From: Pleomorphomonas oryzae DSM 16300
Lineage (GTDB): Bacteria; Pseudomonadota; Alphaproteobacteria; Rhizobiales; Pleomorphomonadaceae
DNA: 64,000 nt
Assembly (NCBI RefSeq): GCF_000422965.1
Contig: NZ_AUHB01000004.1
Coordinates: forward strand, 62,001 to 126,000
Reading direction: 5' to 3'
A program made the position numbers and the translations under genes. Below, piece by piece: positions 52,927 through 63,168 of this stretch (positions are counted from its first letter, which is position 1; each line of letters begins with the position of its first letter). Under the pieces are notes generated by a model. That model saw only the letters and a program-made list of their open reading frames with translations, was not told the origin of the DNA and did not search any database.

Positions 52927-53841
52927 TCACTCGACGACCCGGAGGGATCGCTTTCCGGACGGGCCGGACAGCGGAATGACATCCACCGCCACGGTCAGGC
53001 TGTGGGCACCGAATGCGACGATGACGCCATCGAGTGGCGACACGTCGGAATAGTCGCGGCCGATCGCCAGCACGAGATGATCCTCGCCCGCCACGATGCC
53101 ATTGGTGGGGTCGAGCCCCACCCAACCGGCCTCGCCACCGCACCACACCTCCGCCCACGCGTGGGTGGCATCGGCGCCTTCGAGCCGCGCCTGGCCGGGT
53201 GGCGGCTCGGTGCGGAGATAGCCCGAAACATAGCGTGCCGGCAGCGCCAGGCCGCGAAGCCCGGCGATCATCACATGGGCGAAATCCTGGCAAACGCCCT
53301 TCCTGGTAACGAAGGCCTCGGACGGACTGGTGTCGGCATCGGTGGCGCCAAGCACGTAGGCAAAGTCGCCCTTGATCCGCTTCATGAGTTCGATCGCCCC
53401 TTCCAGCATCGGCCGCCGCGCAGGAAAGGACAGGCCCGCGTAGCGGGTAATGGCTGCGTCAAGCGGCACCGACGGCGAAGCGAAAAGACCGTGCACGGGG
53501 GAATCGGCGCCAGGGTCGCTGCTCGCCGCCGCCAGTGCCCGCACCTCCGCCGAGGACGGCGTCAGCGCCGCGAGATAGGGCTCGGCCGGCGCCACCTCCA
53601 CCTCGGCATCGAGACGCACCGTCAGCTCATCATGCGGCCGATCGAGGGCGAAATGACAGATGCGATTGCCGAAGAAATCGATGGTTTCCCGCCGCTCGGC
53701 CGGCGTAGGTGCAATGGCAAGTGTCGCCTGCCGCACCGTCTGCCCCTTGCGATCCACCGGCAGGAGGCGGGCAACATGGCTGGAATAGGGAACGGCCGCC
53801 GCGTAGACGTAACGCGTTTCCTGCCTGAGCTCGTAGATCAT
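52927..53841 (-). CDS. Transglutaminase-like protein
   Basis: The 304-residue cytosolic protein has the bacterial transglutaminase N-terminal beta domain (about 1-100) and a papain-like core with an intact triad: Cys in TRKGVCQDFAHVM, His in ATHAWAEVW and Asp in VGLDPTNGI. No signal peptide is seen. It overlaps the ATP-grasp/alpha-E gene by ATGA and belongs to a conserved set of predicted peptide- or amide-bond-modifying genes whose function is unknown. Confidence 0.88.
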   Translation of the reverse strand: MIYELRQETRYVYAAAVPYSSHVARLLPVDRKGQTVRQATLAIAPTPAERRETIDFFGNRICHFALDRPHDELTVRLDAEVEVAPAEPYLAALTPSSAEVRALAAASSDPGADSPVHGLFASPSVPLDAAITRYAGLSFPARRPMLEGAIELMKRIKGDFAYVLGATDADTSPSEAFVTRKGVCQDFAHVMIAGLRGLALPARYVSGYLRTEPPPGQARLEGADATHAWAEVWCGGEAGWVGLDPTNGIVAGEDHLVLAIGRDYSDVSPLDGVIVAFGAHSLTVAVDVIPLSGPSGKRSLRVVE

Positions 53842-56342
53842 TCCAGCTCCTCCGGCCGCGCCTCGCTGGGGCGCTGGGTGAAGAAGCGATCGGTGACGAG
53901 GCTGGACAGACGCAGGAGACGACCGGTGATCTTGTCGATATCGCGCACATCGATCTTCTCGGCAGCGGTGTTGGCGATGCGCGCATCGAGCTTGCGGGCA
54001 AGGCGCAACAGCTCTACCGGCCGGCCGTCGAGGCGGGTAGCCGGCAGCGCTTCGAGATGCTCGACGATACGCGCCATCTGGAAGGCGACAGAACGCGGAT
54101 TGGCATCATCGAGCATCAGGAGGTCGATCACCGGCAAAGGGGCCGGTCGCATGACGTAGCGCCAGCGATAGGTGATCTGGCTGTCACCGGCCTCAAGCGC
54201 CAGATCGAGCGCTTCGGTCGATGGCGCATTGAGGGCGAAGCGGCGGACGATCGCCGCCGTGGCCAGGGCCCGTTCGATACGCCGGCCGATATCGAGGAAG
54301 CGCCATCCCATGGCGCGGTTCATGTTTTCGGCCGCGAGGCCGGCAAAGGCGGCGATGCGACGCAGACCGTGATTGACCTCGTCGAGCATCTGGGCCGGCG
54401 TGAGGCGCTGCCGGTCGATGGTTTCGAACAGCACGGCAATTTCCGTCACCGCCCGAAAGGCGTCCGGCGCCAGCCGATCGCGGATAGCCGAGCCGGCGGC
54501 TCGTGCCGCGCCGGTCAGCGCCGGCAGGCCGGACGGTGAGGCCGGATCGCTGAGCGCGGCGGCAACGAGATCGATCGGCGTTCCCTTGCGGTCGAGATCG
54601 ATGGCGCCGATGAAGCGCAGATGCTCGGTGAGCATCTGGATGATCGGCTGATCGGCATCGCCGCCGGCCTCGACCAAGCGGTTGATCAGCGCCCTCAGGA
54701 GACGCAGCGTGCCTTCCGCCCGTTCGAGATAACGGGCCAGCCAGTAGAGATTGTCGGCCGAGCGCGACGGCAGCGTACCGGTGGAGCGGCGGATGGCGAC
54801 CCGATCCGGCTGCGGTAACAGCGAGGTCTCTTTGACTGGCGTGTCGGACAGCACCCAGACGTCGGCCGTCTCCGCGCCCTGCTGCATCGACACGAGGCGG
54901 GCATCGCTCGATCCGGAGATGCGGCAGAACCCGCCGGGCATCACCACCCAATCCTGATCGCCGACAGCTGCCACGAAAAGGCGCAGGACAAAAGGTTTGG
55001 GCACGAGGCGGCCACCATCCCACACCGGCATGGTGGAGAGCCCGACGTTCTCCTGGCCGACCACGTCGAGACCGCGCGTCTCGATCAGCGTCCGTGTCGC
55101 CTGCCGCTCGCTCTTGCTCATCGTCGCGCCGAGCTTGCTCCAGAAGGGCAAGCCCGACAGGGAGCCGGAAAAGGCCGGCGCGATGGCCATACGGTCGAAG
55201 CGATCGAGCACCGTCCGCCGCTCCGCCTCCTGGCCGCACCACCAGGTGGCCAGGTTGGCTAGCAACAGCGGCTCGCCGAGCAGACGTCGGCACAATGCTG
55301 GCATGAAGCCCATCAGCGCTCGCGATTCGGCAATGCCGGAGCCCAGCGCATTGGTGACGTCGACGCGGCCGGACCTGATGGCCTGCACGAGGCCCGGCAC
55401 GCCGAGCGCCGAGGCGGTACGGAGTTCCAAGGGATCGGCGAAATCGCCGTCAAGGCGCCGCCACAGCGCGTCGATACGCTTGAGGCCTGAGACGGTGCGC
55501 ACATAGACGGCATCGTCACGCACCGTCAGGTCGCCGCCTTCCACCAACAGGAACCCGAGATAGCGGGCGAGATAGGCGTGCTCGAAATAGGTCTCGTTGA
55601 GCCGCCCAGGGGTGAGCAGGCCGACCCGCGCTTCCGCACCGGCATTGAGAGCGGCAAGGTCGTCGCGGAAAGCCTGGAAGAACGGCGCGAGACGCTCGAC
55701 GTTGAGGCCGCGTGCCACCTCCGGCAGCGCCCGCGTCACCGCGAGGCGATTTTCCAGCGCGTAGCCGGCACCCGACGGTGCCTGCGCGCGATCGCTGAGC
55801 ACCCACCATTGGCCATCCGGGCCGCGTCCCAGATCGACGGCGAAGAAACGCAGGAAGCGGCCGCCCTTTGGTTTGACGCCGACCAGCGGCCTCAGAAAAT
55901 CCGGACTGCCGGCGATGGCGGCGGCCGGCAGCACACCATCGCGAGCGAGCCGACCCGCACCGTAGACATCGGCGAGCAGCGCCTCGGCAAGATGAGCGCG
56001 CTGGATGGCGCCCGCCGACAGCTCTTCCCATTCGGATGCCGAGATGAGAAGCGGTACCGGGGTCAGCGGCCAGGGGCGCTCGGCACCGTCCGGATCATCA
56101 TAGACGCGGAAGAAAACGCCGGAATTCTTGAGCTGCTGCTCGGCCCCGGCAAAGGCCTCGCGCACGCCCTCCTCGCCGAGTTCGGCAAGACGCTGAAGAA
56201 AGGCTGGCCAGGGGCCGCGCAAGCTGCCGTCCGGCGCCATCATCTCGTCATAGGCGCCGGCAAGCGGCTTGTAGCCCCGCGTCAGCAGGCCCAATCCGGC
56301 ATTCTGTCCGGCGGGAATCGGATCGGGCTGAAGCTTGCTCAT
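53838..56342 (-). CDS. Circularly permuted ATP-grasp / alpha-E fusion protein
   Basis: The 834-residue protein fuses two parts usually found as separate neighbours. Residues about 1-480 are the circularly permuted ATP-grasp domain, with GVKPKGGRFLRFFAVDLGRG and GLLTPGRLNETYFEHAYLAR, predicted to form an amide bond using ATP. From about 510 comes the helical alpha-E domain, starting RSADNLYWLARYLERAEGTL. ATG 56342 is preceded by GGAAA; a much longer open frame upstream shows no such features. Function in any organism is not established. It lies between two transglutaminase-like genes. Confidence 0.85.
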   Translation of the reverse strand: MSKLQPDPIPAGQNAGLGLLTRGYKPLAGAYDEMMAPDGSLRGPWPAFLQRLAELGEEGVREAFAGAEQQLKNSGVFFRVYDDPDGAERPWPLTPVPLLISASEWEELSAGAIQRAHLAEALLADVYGAGRLARDGVLPAAAIAGSPDFLRPLVGVKPKGGRFLRFFAVDLGRGPDGQWWVLSDRAQAPSGAGYALENRLAVTRALPEVARGLNVERLAPFFQAFRDDLAALNAGAEARVGLLTPGRLNETYFEHAYLARYLGFLLVEGGDLTVRDDAVYVRTVSGLKRIDALWRRLDGDFADPLELRTASALGVPGLVQAIRSGRVDVTNALGSGIAESRALMGFMPALCRRLLGEPLLLANLATWWCGQEAERRTVLDRFDRMAIAPAFSGSLSGLPFWSKLGATMSKSERQATRTLIETRGLDVVGQENVGLSTMPVWDGGRLVPKPFVLRLFVAAVGDQDWVVMPGGFCRISGSSDARLVSMQQGAETADVWVLSDTPVKETSLLPQPDRVAIRRSTGTLPSRSADNLYWLARYLERAEGTLRLLRALINRLVEAGGDADQPIIQMLTEHLRFIGAIDLDRKGTPIDLVAAALSDPASPSGLPALTGAARAAGSAIRDRLAPDAFRAVTEIAVLFETIDRQRLTPAQMLDEVNHGLRRIAAFAGLAAENMNRAMGWRFLDIGRRIERALATAAIVRRFALNAPSTEALDLALEAGDSQITYRWRYVMRPAPLPVIDLLMLDDANPRSVAFQMARIVEHLEALPATRLDGRPVELLRLARKLDARIANTAAEKIDVRDIDKITGRLLRLSSLVTDRFFTQRPSEARPEELE

Positions 56343-56434
56343 CAGGTTTCCGGCGTGGGCGGCGGGCAGGACGCCCCCACCGCGAGTTAAACAGACCGGC
56401 ACTATATCGCCAAGTCGCCTGTCGTAGGCAGCTT

Positions 56435-59400
56435 TCAGACGCCGGCCGGCCGGCGCAGATCGAGCGTCGTCGGGAACTCGCCGGATGCCTCCTCGGCCGG
56501 CAGACGCACCGTTCCCAGCGAATGGCCGAAATCCTGGAAGCGGGCGAGCCGCCGTGCCTCCGCCTCGTAGGCGTTGATGGGGAAAGTGTCGTAGTTGCGG
56601 CCGCCGGGATGGGCGACGAAATAGGTGGCGCCGCCCAACGAGCGCTTCGACCAGCGGTCGAGGATCTCGAAGGTCAGCGGTGCGTTGACCGGCAGCACCG
56701 GATGAATACCGCTCGCCGGCTGCCAGGCCTTGAAGCGCACGCCGCCGACATAGCTGCCGTTGCGATCCGTCGCCGCGAGCGGCACGCGTCGGCCATTGCA
56801 CACCAGCACATGGCGGGCCGGATCGAAGCCGGAAACGCGCGCCTGCAGCCGCTCCACCGAGCTATCGACGAAGCGCACCGTGCCGCCGGCCGCTCCCTGC
56901 TCGCCGGTGACATGCCACGGTTCGAGCGCGCCCCTCAGTTCCAGCGCAACGCCCTGCCGGGTGACGGTGCCGAAATAGGGGAAGCGGAACTCGCGCTGCG
57001 CGTCGTACCAGACCGCCTCCATCGGATAGCCGGCGCGGTTGAGATCGGCGATCACCTCCAGGAAGTCCTGCCAGACGAAGTGCTCCAGCATGAAGCGATC
57101 GAACAGCGCCGTGCCATGCCGCGTGAAGCTGCCCTGCTGCGGCTCCTTCCAGAACCAGGCGATCAGTGCCCGCAGCAGAAGCTGCTGGGCGAGCGACATG
57201 CGCGCGTCCGGCGGCATCTCGAAGGAGCGGAACTCGACAAGACCCAGCCGTCCCGTCGGCCCATCCGGCGAGAACAGCTTGTCGATGCAGATCTCCGAGC
57301 GGTGGGTATTGCCGGTGACGTCGGTCAGAAGGTTGCGGAACAGCCGATCGACCAGCCAGGGCAACGGTGCCGGCCCTTCGCCGGGCACCGGCACCTGGGC
57401 CAGCGCGATCTCCAGCTCGTAGAGGCTGTCATGCCGCGCCTCGTCGATGCGCGGCGCCTGGCTGGTTGGCCCGATGAACAGACCCGAGAACAGGTAACTG
57501 AGCGAGGGGTGTCGCTGCCAATAAAGAACCAGGCTCTTGAGAAGATCGGGCCGGCGCAGGAAGGGGCTATCGGCCGGCGTTGCGCCGCCCACTACCACAT
57601 GATTGCCGCCACCGGTACCGGTGTGGCGGCCGTCGATCATGAACTTGTCGGTACCGAGGCGGGAAAGCCGCGCCTCCTCGTAGACGGCCGAGGTAATGGC
57701 GACGCAGTCCCGCCAGCCGGCGGCCGGATGAATATTGACCTCGATGACGCCGGGGTCCGGCGCCACGCGAATGACGTTGAGGCGCGGGTCGGCCGGCGGC
57801 GGATAGCCTTCGATGTGAACCGGCAGGCCGAGATCCTCGGCCGTCGCTTCGACAGCGGCAAGCAGCTCGAGATAATCGTCGGCACCGGCGACCGGCGGCA
57901 TGAAGACGCAGAGACGGCCATCCCTCGGCTCGACGCTCATCGCCGTGCGCACCGCGCCAACGCCGGTCATCCACTGGGTGACACGCGGATCATCGGGCGC
58001 TGCCTCGCGCGAATGCTCGTAGGCAGTGGCGAGCTCGTCGGGGTCCGGCAGGTCGGGCAGGTCGCCCATCAGGTCGCGGTCGACATGGAATGGATAGGCG
58101 GCCGGCGGCACCCATGGCAGCGCGGCCAGCGGCAAGCGAAAGCCGGCCGGCGAGTCACCTGGAACCAGGTAGAGCTTGCCGCGCCGGAAATTCCAGACCT
58201 CAGAAACCCAGCTCCTGCCGGCACTCGCCTGCCAGCGCTGCACGGGCAGCACATAGGCGCTGGGGGTGCCCAGACCGCGCTCGAACACCCGGGCAATGCG
58301 AGCGCGCGCCTCCGGGTCGTCCAGCTTGCTGTCTTCCGTGGTGACGTTGTCCGGCAGGCCGCCTTCCTTCAGGATCCAATAGGCCGGGTCCTCGTAGGCC
58401 GGAACGGCGCACTTGCCGGGCACGCCGAGCCGGCGGGCGACACCCCGGGCCAGCGAGCAGGCCGCCTCGGCATCAGCCGTCGTCGGCTGGCTTTCGGGCG
58501 CAACGAGATCGAGGTTGCGCCAGATCGGCTTGCCGTCCTTGCGCCAGTAGAGCGAGAAGGTCCAGCGCGGCAGGCTCTCGCCGGGATACCACTTGCCCTG
58601 TCCGTAATGCAGAAAACCGCCCGGCGCGAAACGAGCGGCAAGGCGGCGGATCAAGTCGTCGGCAAGGCCGCGCTTGGTGGGGCCCACGGCAGCCGTGTTC
58701 CACTCCTCCGACTGGTAGTCGTCGATGGAGACGAACGTCGGCTCGCCGCCCATGGTCAGGCGCACGTCGCCGTCCCTAAGATCGGCATCCACCGCTTGCC
58801 CCACACCGTCGAGCCGCGCCCAAGCCTCGTCCGAGAACGGCCAGGTGACGCGCGGCCGTTCGTCGATGCGGGCGATCTTCATGTCGAAGAAGAATTCGGT
58901 CTTGGTGTCGGGTGCCCCACTGTAGGAGCCGACAATCGGAGCCGCCGAGCGGTAATGCGGCGTAGCGGCCAGCGGAATATGGCTCTCGCCAGTCAGCAGA
59001 CCCGAGGTGGGATCAAGGCCGATCCAGCCGGCGCCGGGGATATAGACCTCCGCCCAGGCGTGCAGATCGGTGAAGTCGACCTCAGTACCGGAGGGGCCGT
59101 CGAGCGCCTTGACGTCCGGCCGGAGCTGAATGAGGTAGCCGGAGACGAAACGGGCAGCAAGGCCAAGCCGGCGCAACAGCTGCACCAGCAGCCAACCGCT
59201 GTCACGGCAGGAGCCGGCGCGCCGCGACAACGTCTCCTCGGGGTTCTGCACGCCCGGCTCGAGACGGATCTCATAGGCGATGTGCCGCTGCAGCGCCTGA
59301 TTCACCGCGACGACGAAATTGGTGGTCTGGGCCCGCTCGCGTGGAATCGCCGCCAGATAGGCTTCGAACAGCGCGCCCTCCCCCTCGCATTCGAGGAAAG

Positions 59401-59746
59401 GCGCCAGATCCTTGGCAAGCTCCGGCGCGTAAGTGAACGGCCAGTGCTCGGCATACTCCTCGATGAAGAAGTCGAAGGGATTGTAGACCGCCATCTCGGC
59501 GAGCAGGTCGACGCTGACCGAGAATTCGGTCGCCGGTTCGGGAAAGATGAAGCGAGCCAGCCAGTTGCCGTGCGGATCCTGCTGCCAGTTGACGAAATGA
59601 TTCTCCGGCGTGACCTTCAACGTGTAGGCCGGCACGGCGATCCGGCTATGCGGCGCCGGCCTCAGCCGCACCACTTGCGGAGAGAGAACAACCGGCTTGT
59701 CATAGACGTAGCGGGTGACGTGCGTCAGCTTGGTCAGGACGGCCAT
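56435..59746 (-). CDS. Large transglutaminase-like protein with DUF2126 domain
   Basis: The 1103-residue protein has the transglutaminase N-terminal beta domain ([20 protein letters not shown]). The core triad follows: Cys in [17 protein letters not shown], His in [12 protein letters not shown] and Asp in [10 protein letters not shown]. From about residue 310 a long C-terminal region of DUF2126 type runs to the end, including [13 protein letters not shown] and [20 protein letters not shown] at 59746 follows AGGGAG with 5-base spacing; an ATG just before it is possible. It is first in the three-gene set reading leftward. Confidence 0.88.
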   Translation of the reverse strand: MAVLTKLTHVTRYVYDKPVVLSPQVVRLRPAPHSRIAVPAYTLKVTPENHFVNWQQDPHGNWLARFIFPEPATEFSVSVDLLAEMAVYNPFDFFIEEYAEHWPFTYAPELAKDLAPFLECEGEGALFEAYLAAIPRERAQTTNFVVAVNQALQRHIAYEIRLEPGVQNPEETLSRRAGSCRDSGWLLVQLLRRLGLAARFVSGYLIQLRPDVKALDGPSGTEVDFTDLHAWAEVYIPGAGWIGLDPTSGLLTGESHIPLAATPHYRSAAPIVGSYSGAPDTKTEFFFDMKIARIDERPRVTWPFSDEAWARLDGVGQAVDADLRDGDVRLTMGGEPTFVSIDDYQSEEWNTAAVGPTKRGLADDLIRRLAARFAPGGFLHYGQGKWYPGESLPRWTFSLYWRKDGKPIWRNLDLVAPESQPTTADAEAACSLARGVARRLGVPGKCAVPAYEDPAYWILKEGGLPDNVTTEDSKLDDPEARARIARVFERGLGTPSAYVLPVQRWQASAGRSWVSEVWNFRRGKLYLVPGDSPAGFRLPLAALPWVPPAAYPFHVDRDLMGDLPDLPDPDELATAYEHSREAAPDDPRVTQWMTGVGAVRTAMSVEPRDGRLCVFMPPVAGADDYLELLAAVEATAEDLGLPVHIEGYPPPADPRLNVIRVAPDPGVIEVNIHPAAGWRDCVAITSAVYEEARLSRLGTDKFMIDGRHTGTGGGNHVVVGGATPADSPFLRRPDLLKSLVLYWQRHPSLSYLFSGLFIGPTSQAPRIDEARHDSLYELEIALAQVPVPGEGPAPLPWLVDRLFRNLLTDVTGNTHRSEICIDKLFSPDGPTGRLGLVEFRSFEMPPDARMSLAQQLLLRALIAWFWKEPQQGSFTRHGTALFDRFMLEHFVWQDFLEVIADLNRAGYPMEAVWYDAQREFRFPYFGTVTRQGVALELRGALEPWHVTGEQGAAGGTVRFVDSSVERLQARVSGFDPARHVLVCNGRRVPLAATDRNGSYVGGVRFKAWQPASGIHPVLPVNAPLTFEILDRWSKRSLGGATYFVAHPGGRNYDTFPINAYEAEARRLARFQDFGHSLGTVRLPAEEASGEFPTTLDLRRPAGV

Positions 59747-59852
59747 CATCTCTCCCTGCGGTCGCATCGAGCGCGACCGCATTTAAGGGCGAAACGTCCA
59801 TCCGGGAAAGCCCTGAGCTTGGGCGTCACCTGCTCGCTTTATAGGCAGACCT

Positions 59853-60335
59853 TCAGGACTTGCGCGACAGCGGGTCGATGATGATGTCGTAGAGGCGGGA
59901 GGCCGACAACGTGGCGATCTCCTCATAGAGCGCATTGTCGGTGGGAAGCCCGGTAGCGGCGGCATCGACCGGCGGTGGCACCACCCAGCGCAAGCGGTCC
60001 CAGCCACGGCTCTGCCCCTCGATCTTCAGCACCTCGACGAATTTGCGGCCGATCCCACGGTTACGATAATTGGGCAGGACGTAGATGTCCTCGAGATGAC
60101 CGACACGATGGCCGGACATGGTGTCGGGCAGGTCGAAGAACACCGCAAAGCCGACCAGTTCCTCATCGACAAAGGCACCGAGCACTTCCGTTGCCGGATC
60201 GACGGCAAGGAGCTCGGAGTAATACTCGTCCGGACGGCGCGGCGCTCCGCGCTTCATTGCCTGGGCATAGGCGGCGATGATGGGCGCCAGCTTGTGGGCG
60301 TCCGCCTGGGTGACGGCGGCAATCGTCAGCGGCAT
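59853..60335 (-). CDS. GNAT-family N-acetyltransferase
   Basis: This 160-residue protein has the acetyl-CoA-binding GNAT motif YVLPNYRNRGIGRKFVEVLK after EDI, preceded by EELVGFAVFFDLPDTM and GHLEDIYV. Substrate unknown. ATG 60335 follows GGGGGA; the longer frame to 60749 is read through a non-coding stretch and is not used. Confidence 0.85.
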   Translation of the reverse strand: MPLTIAAVTQADAHKLAPIIAAYAQAMKRGAPRRPDEYYSELLAVDPATEVLGAFVDEELVGFAVFFDLPDTMSGHRVGHLEDIYVLPNYRNRGIGRKFVEVLKIEGQSRGWDRLRWVVPPPVDAAATGLPTDNALYEEIATLSASRLYDIIIDPLSRKS

Positions 60336-60554
60336 GATCAAAAGTCCCCCGGATAAGCGACACTTACGCGTGACACCCGCATTACTTGCCCCATGCAGGC
60401 GGCTTGGGCAAGGCTGAGACGACGAGGGGGCGCTTTTTTTAGCGGACACCGGCACCGGTCCGCTCACACCGGCGTGACGGCGGCCGGGCTGGTCATTGCC
60501 GCTTGCCGCCGCTATCGTCGCAGCGAAATCGGGAACGCCGGGGGACAAGCCGCG

Positions 60555-61583
60555 ATGAGCGACATCTTCGACCATTTCAACCGTCAGGCCGAGGCCTGCC
60601 GCACCATGGGCTCCCCGTTCACGGCTCGCCTCGCCGACCTGGCGCCACGTTTCCTCGACCGGACGACTTTGACCGGCCGACGCATCCTCGCCTGGAATGG
60701 CCACGCCGGCGAAGACGCGGTGCCGCTGCGCCTGTTCGGCGGCTTGCACCGACTGGTGCTGACTCGCCGGGATGCCGCCCTTGCTGCCGTCTATCCACCA
60801 GCCGAAGCCTCAGATGAGTCACTGAGTACCGCCGTGAGCACCGCCATTGCCCGGCACGACCATGAGCTTCATGATATTCTGATGAGCCCGCCGCAGACCA
60901 ACGAGGTCGGCCGGTCGGCCATGCTGCTGCCCGGCTTCCTGTGGCTTGCCCGGCGCTTCGGTCCGAAACTCGACATTCTGGAGATCGGTGCCAGCGCCGG
61001 CCTGAACCTGCACTGGGACGACTACGCCTATCGCTATGGCGAGGCTCGCTGGGGCAAGAAAAAGGCGCCCATCGAGCTTGCTCCGGACTGCGACGCGCCG
61101 CCGCCACTCGATGGCACCATCGAGGTGGTGCGCCGCCGAGCCTGCGACCTTTCCGCACTCGATCCATCGGACGCCGAGCACCGAACGCGCCTGCTCTCCT
61201 ACGTCTGGGCCGACCAGACCGAGCGCAAAGCACGCCTCGTCGCCGCGCTCAACCACGCCGCCGCCCGCCCCGAGCGGGTGGAAGCGCTCGACGCGGCGGA
61301 TTTTCTTGCCCGTGAGCTGACCACGCCGCCGGAGAGCGGGACGTTGCGTGTCGTGGTGCATTCGATCTTCTGGCAGTATCTCGCCGATCCGATCCGCCTT
61401 CGCATCCAGACCGCCATGCTCAGAGCTGCCGAGATCGAACCACTTGCCTGGTTGCGGCTGGAGGCGGACGGCAAGACGCCCGGCGCCGGCCTCATCGTCA
61501 CCCTGTTCCCGTCCGGCGAGCACCACGTTCTGGCACGTGGCGACTTTCACGGACGCTGGCTGCGCTGGCTCGGCGAAGTGTAG
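60555..61583 (+). CDS. DUF2332-family protein
   Basis: The 342-residue product matches the uncharacterised DUF2332 family: MSDIFDHFNRQAEACRTMGS at the start, NEVGRSAMLLPGFLWLARRF, LDILEIGASAGLNLHWDDYAY (a Rossmann-like glycine-rich motif suggestive of an S-adenosylmethionine-type fold) and VVVHSIFWQYL. No catalytic role is known. ATG 60555 follows GGGGA; the frame is open to 60393. Confidence 0.75.
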   Translation: MSDIFDHFNRQAEACRTMGSPFTARLADLAPRFLDRTTLTGRRILAWNGHAGEDAVPLRLFGGLHRLVLTRRDAALAAVYPPAEASDESLSTAVSTAIARHDHELHDILMSPPQTNEVGRSAMLLPGFLWLARRFGPKLDILEIGASAGLNLHWDDYAYRYGEARWGKKKAPIELAPDCDAPPPLDGTIEVVRRRACDLSALDPSDAEHRTRLLSYVWADQTERKARLVAALNHAAARPERVEALDAADFLARELTTPPESGTLRVVVHSIFWQYLADPIRLRIQTAMLRAAEIEPLAWLRLEADGKTPGAGLIVTLFPSGEHHVLARGDFHGRWLRWLGEV

Positions 61584-61746
61584 CTACAGCTCCGAGCAAC
61601 TCACCGGAGCCCACCGCACCAAGACATCGTCGATAGCTTGGCAGGTCTGCCGGGACCGCGCTTACGCCGCACGCCCCCGGCGAGATCAAGGGTCTTCGAC
61701 CCCAGCGAAAACAGCTGCTTCTGCTGAGACCTAAGAGCCTGGTCGG

Positions 61747-62961
61747 TCAAACACGCTTTTCAATGAACGGCACGATCTCATCGTTGATTTCCGGGCCGAA
61801 GAACTTGAAAAGGACGAGGGGCGTGTCGCCGGTGTTTTTGACTTCGACGCCTTTGAGCGCTCGGTCGTGACTCACCAGGAACTCATCGCGCGAATCCTCC
61901 AGCGTGACCTTCTGCCCTTCCACCGGGAAGCCGCCGACCGTACCGTGCCCCTTCCAGACGAAGATGCCATGCACACCGAGTGCCGGGCTCAGATAGCTGG
62001 CGCCTGGAGCGAGCGTCACTCGCGTACCGTTGAAGCGCGTCGAGTTGTACCAGACCCATTCCTCGCTGACGCCGTCTGGTACCGGGGCACTGATCGGCTG
62101 CGGATGGAGACGATGGTTCTCGTAGAAATAAGGATCGGCGCAGGCAGCCCAGTCGACATCGTCGAGGGCCGCCTCTTCCTGCTTGGCCTTCACCTCGGCA
62201 TCGGGGATATGGCGGTAGAGCATCGACTTGTCGATCTTGGTGCCTTCGATCTCGGCCTGCATCACCGACATGATGTCCGACGATTCCTGCAGTTCAAGCG
62301 TCAGTGCCGTGCCCGGCGCATGCAAGATCCCCGGCGCCAGATGGAAGCCCTCGCCGACAACGTTGAGATACGCCCGAGCGTGCTTCAGCACGTCCTCGCC
62401 CTGCCAATTGACGAGATAGGGCAACAGCAATTCCTTCTGCAGACCTTCACGAACGATATAGGGGTGGACGCCGAAGAAGGTCTCGGGATGGGCACCGAGA
62501 TCGGCGTCAAGATAGTGGTAGGCCTCTTCCTTGGAGTTCATGCCCACCTTGGCCGCATCGGCCTTCTTCTGATGGATGTGATAGAAAAGCCGCTTCTTGT
62601 AGTCATAGATCTTCAGCAGACGATCCAGTCCATGGTGGCGCTTGGCATACTCGGGACCGAGCAAGGCTTCCCGACAGGTCTCAAGCGCGTCGATGAGCAG
62701 GATTGGCTCGCCAGCCGACATCTTGATGTAGGACTGCCCCTCGTGCGGCACATTGATGGTGTTGTCGGCTTTCGTTTCCGAGACGATCCAGCGCTCGCAA
62801 ATAAACCCGCGAGGCCCGACATCATACTCGGCCTCGGTCAAACCCAGCCGCTTGCCCGGCGGAAGAAAGTCGCGAGCCACCCAGCAGGGCTTCATCGGCA
62901 AAAGCCCATGGTTGGCATTGAGCTCTCTAGTGACGCGGTCACGAATACCGTTCTTGTCCAT
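61747..62961 (-). CDS. Cupin protein related to class I mannose-6-phosphate isomerase
   Basis: The 404-residue protein has cupin-like metal-binding parts: LFYHIHQKKADAAK, SKEEAYHYLD, and a second set GEGFHLAPGILHAPGTALTL with LELQESSD, which resemble the zinc site of phosphomannose isomerase. The N-terminus (RGFICERWIVSE) also fits. Overall similarity to true ManA is limited, so an isomerase acting on another sugar is possible. ATG 62961 follows AAGGAGAAGAAA. It is divergent from a LacI regulator, so it is probably the regulated sugar-metabolism gene. Confidence 0.6.
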   Translation of the reverse strand: MDKNGIRDRVTRELNANHGLLPMKPCWVARDFLPPGKRLGLTEAEYDVGPRGFICERWIVSETKADNTINVPHEGQSYIKMSAGEPILLIDALETCREALLGPEYAKRHHGLDRLLKIYDYKKRLFYHIHQKKADAAKVGMNSKEEAYHYLDADLGAHPETFFGVHPYIVREGLQKELLLPYLVNWQGEDVLKHARAYLNVVGEGFHLAPGILHAPGTALTLELQESSDIMSVMQAEIEGTKIDKSMLYRHIPDAEVKAKQEEAALDDVDWAACADPYFYENHRLHPQPISAPVPDGVSEEWVWYNSTRFNGTRVTLAPGASYLSPALGVHGIFVWKGHGTVGGFPVEGQKVTLEDSRDEFLVSHDRALKGVEVKNTGDTPLVLFKFFGPEINDEIVPFIEKRV

Positions 62962-63094
62962 TTTCTTCTCCTTGCCTTTCCTCACCGAAATTCGGACCGG
63001 CAACCACCGGCATCCGGAAGATGCGTGTCCCAACAGGGGCAAACTCAACAGCTTGCGAACGGCACGTTTCCAGGCAAGGAACGCAAAGCGAGCC

Positions 63095-63133
63095 TTGACA
63101 GGAGGTCGCCCACCTCTATGTTAACGAAAACAT
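63095..63133 (+). promoter_or_regulatory. Promoter and LacI-type operator of the divergent sugar region
   Basis: TTGACA (63095-63100) and TATGTT (63117-63122), 16 bases apart, form a promoter for the lacI-type gene. ATGTTAACGAAAACAT (63118-63133), a partial palindrome (6 of 8 positions) with a central CG step, overlaps the -10. That is the form and place of a LacI-family operator, implying autoregulation and possibly control of the divergent isomerase-like gene. Confidence 0.55.
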
Positions 63134-63168
63134 CTATCTGAATACATCCTGTGTTCCTCGAGGATTAC

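Noticed and set aside
53838-56801. A longer 987-residue start for the ATP-grasp/alpha-E protein
   Set aside because: The extra 153 residues read through the end of the next gene and have no family match; MSKLQPDP at 56342 is the natural start.
56522-59881. A 1119-codon plus-strand open frame over the DUF2126 gene
   Set aside because: It is antisense to the transglutaminase gene with intact motifs and has no recognisable domain itself.
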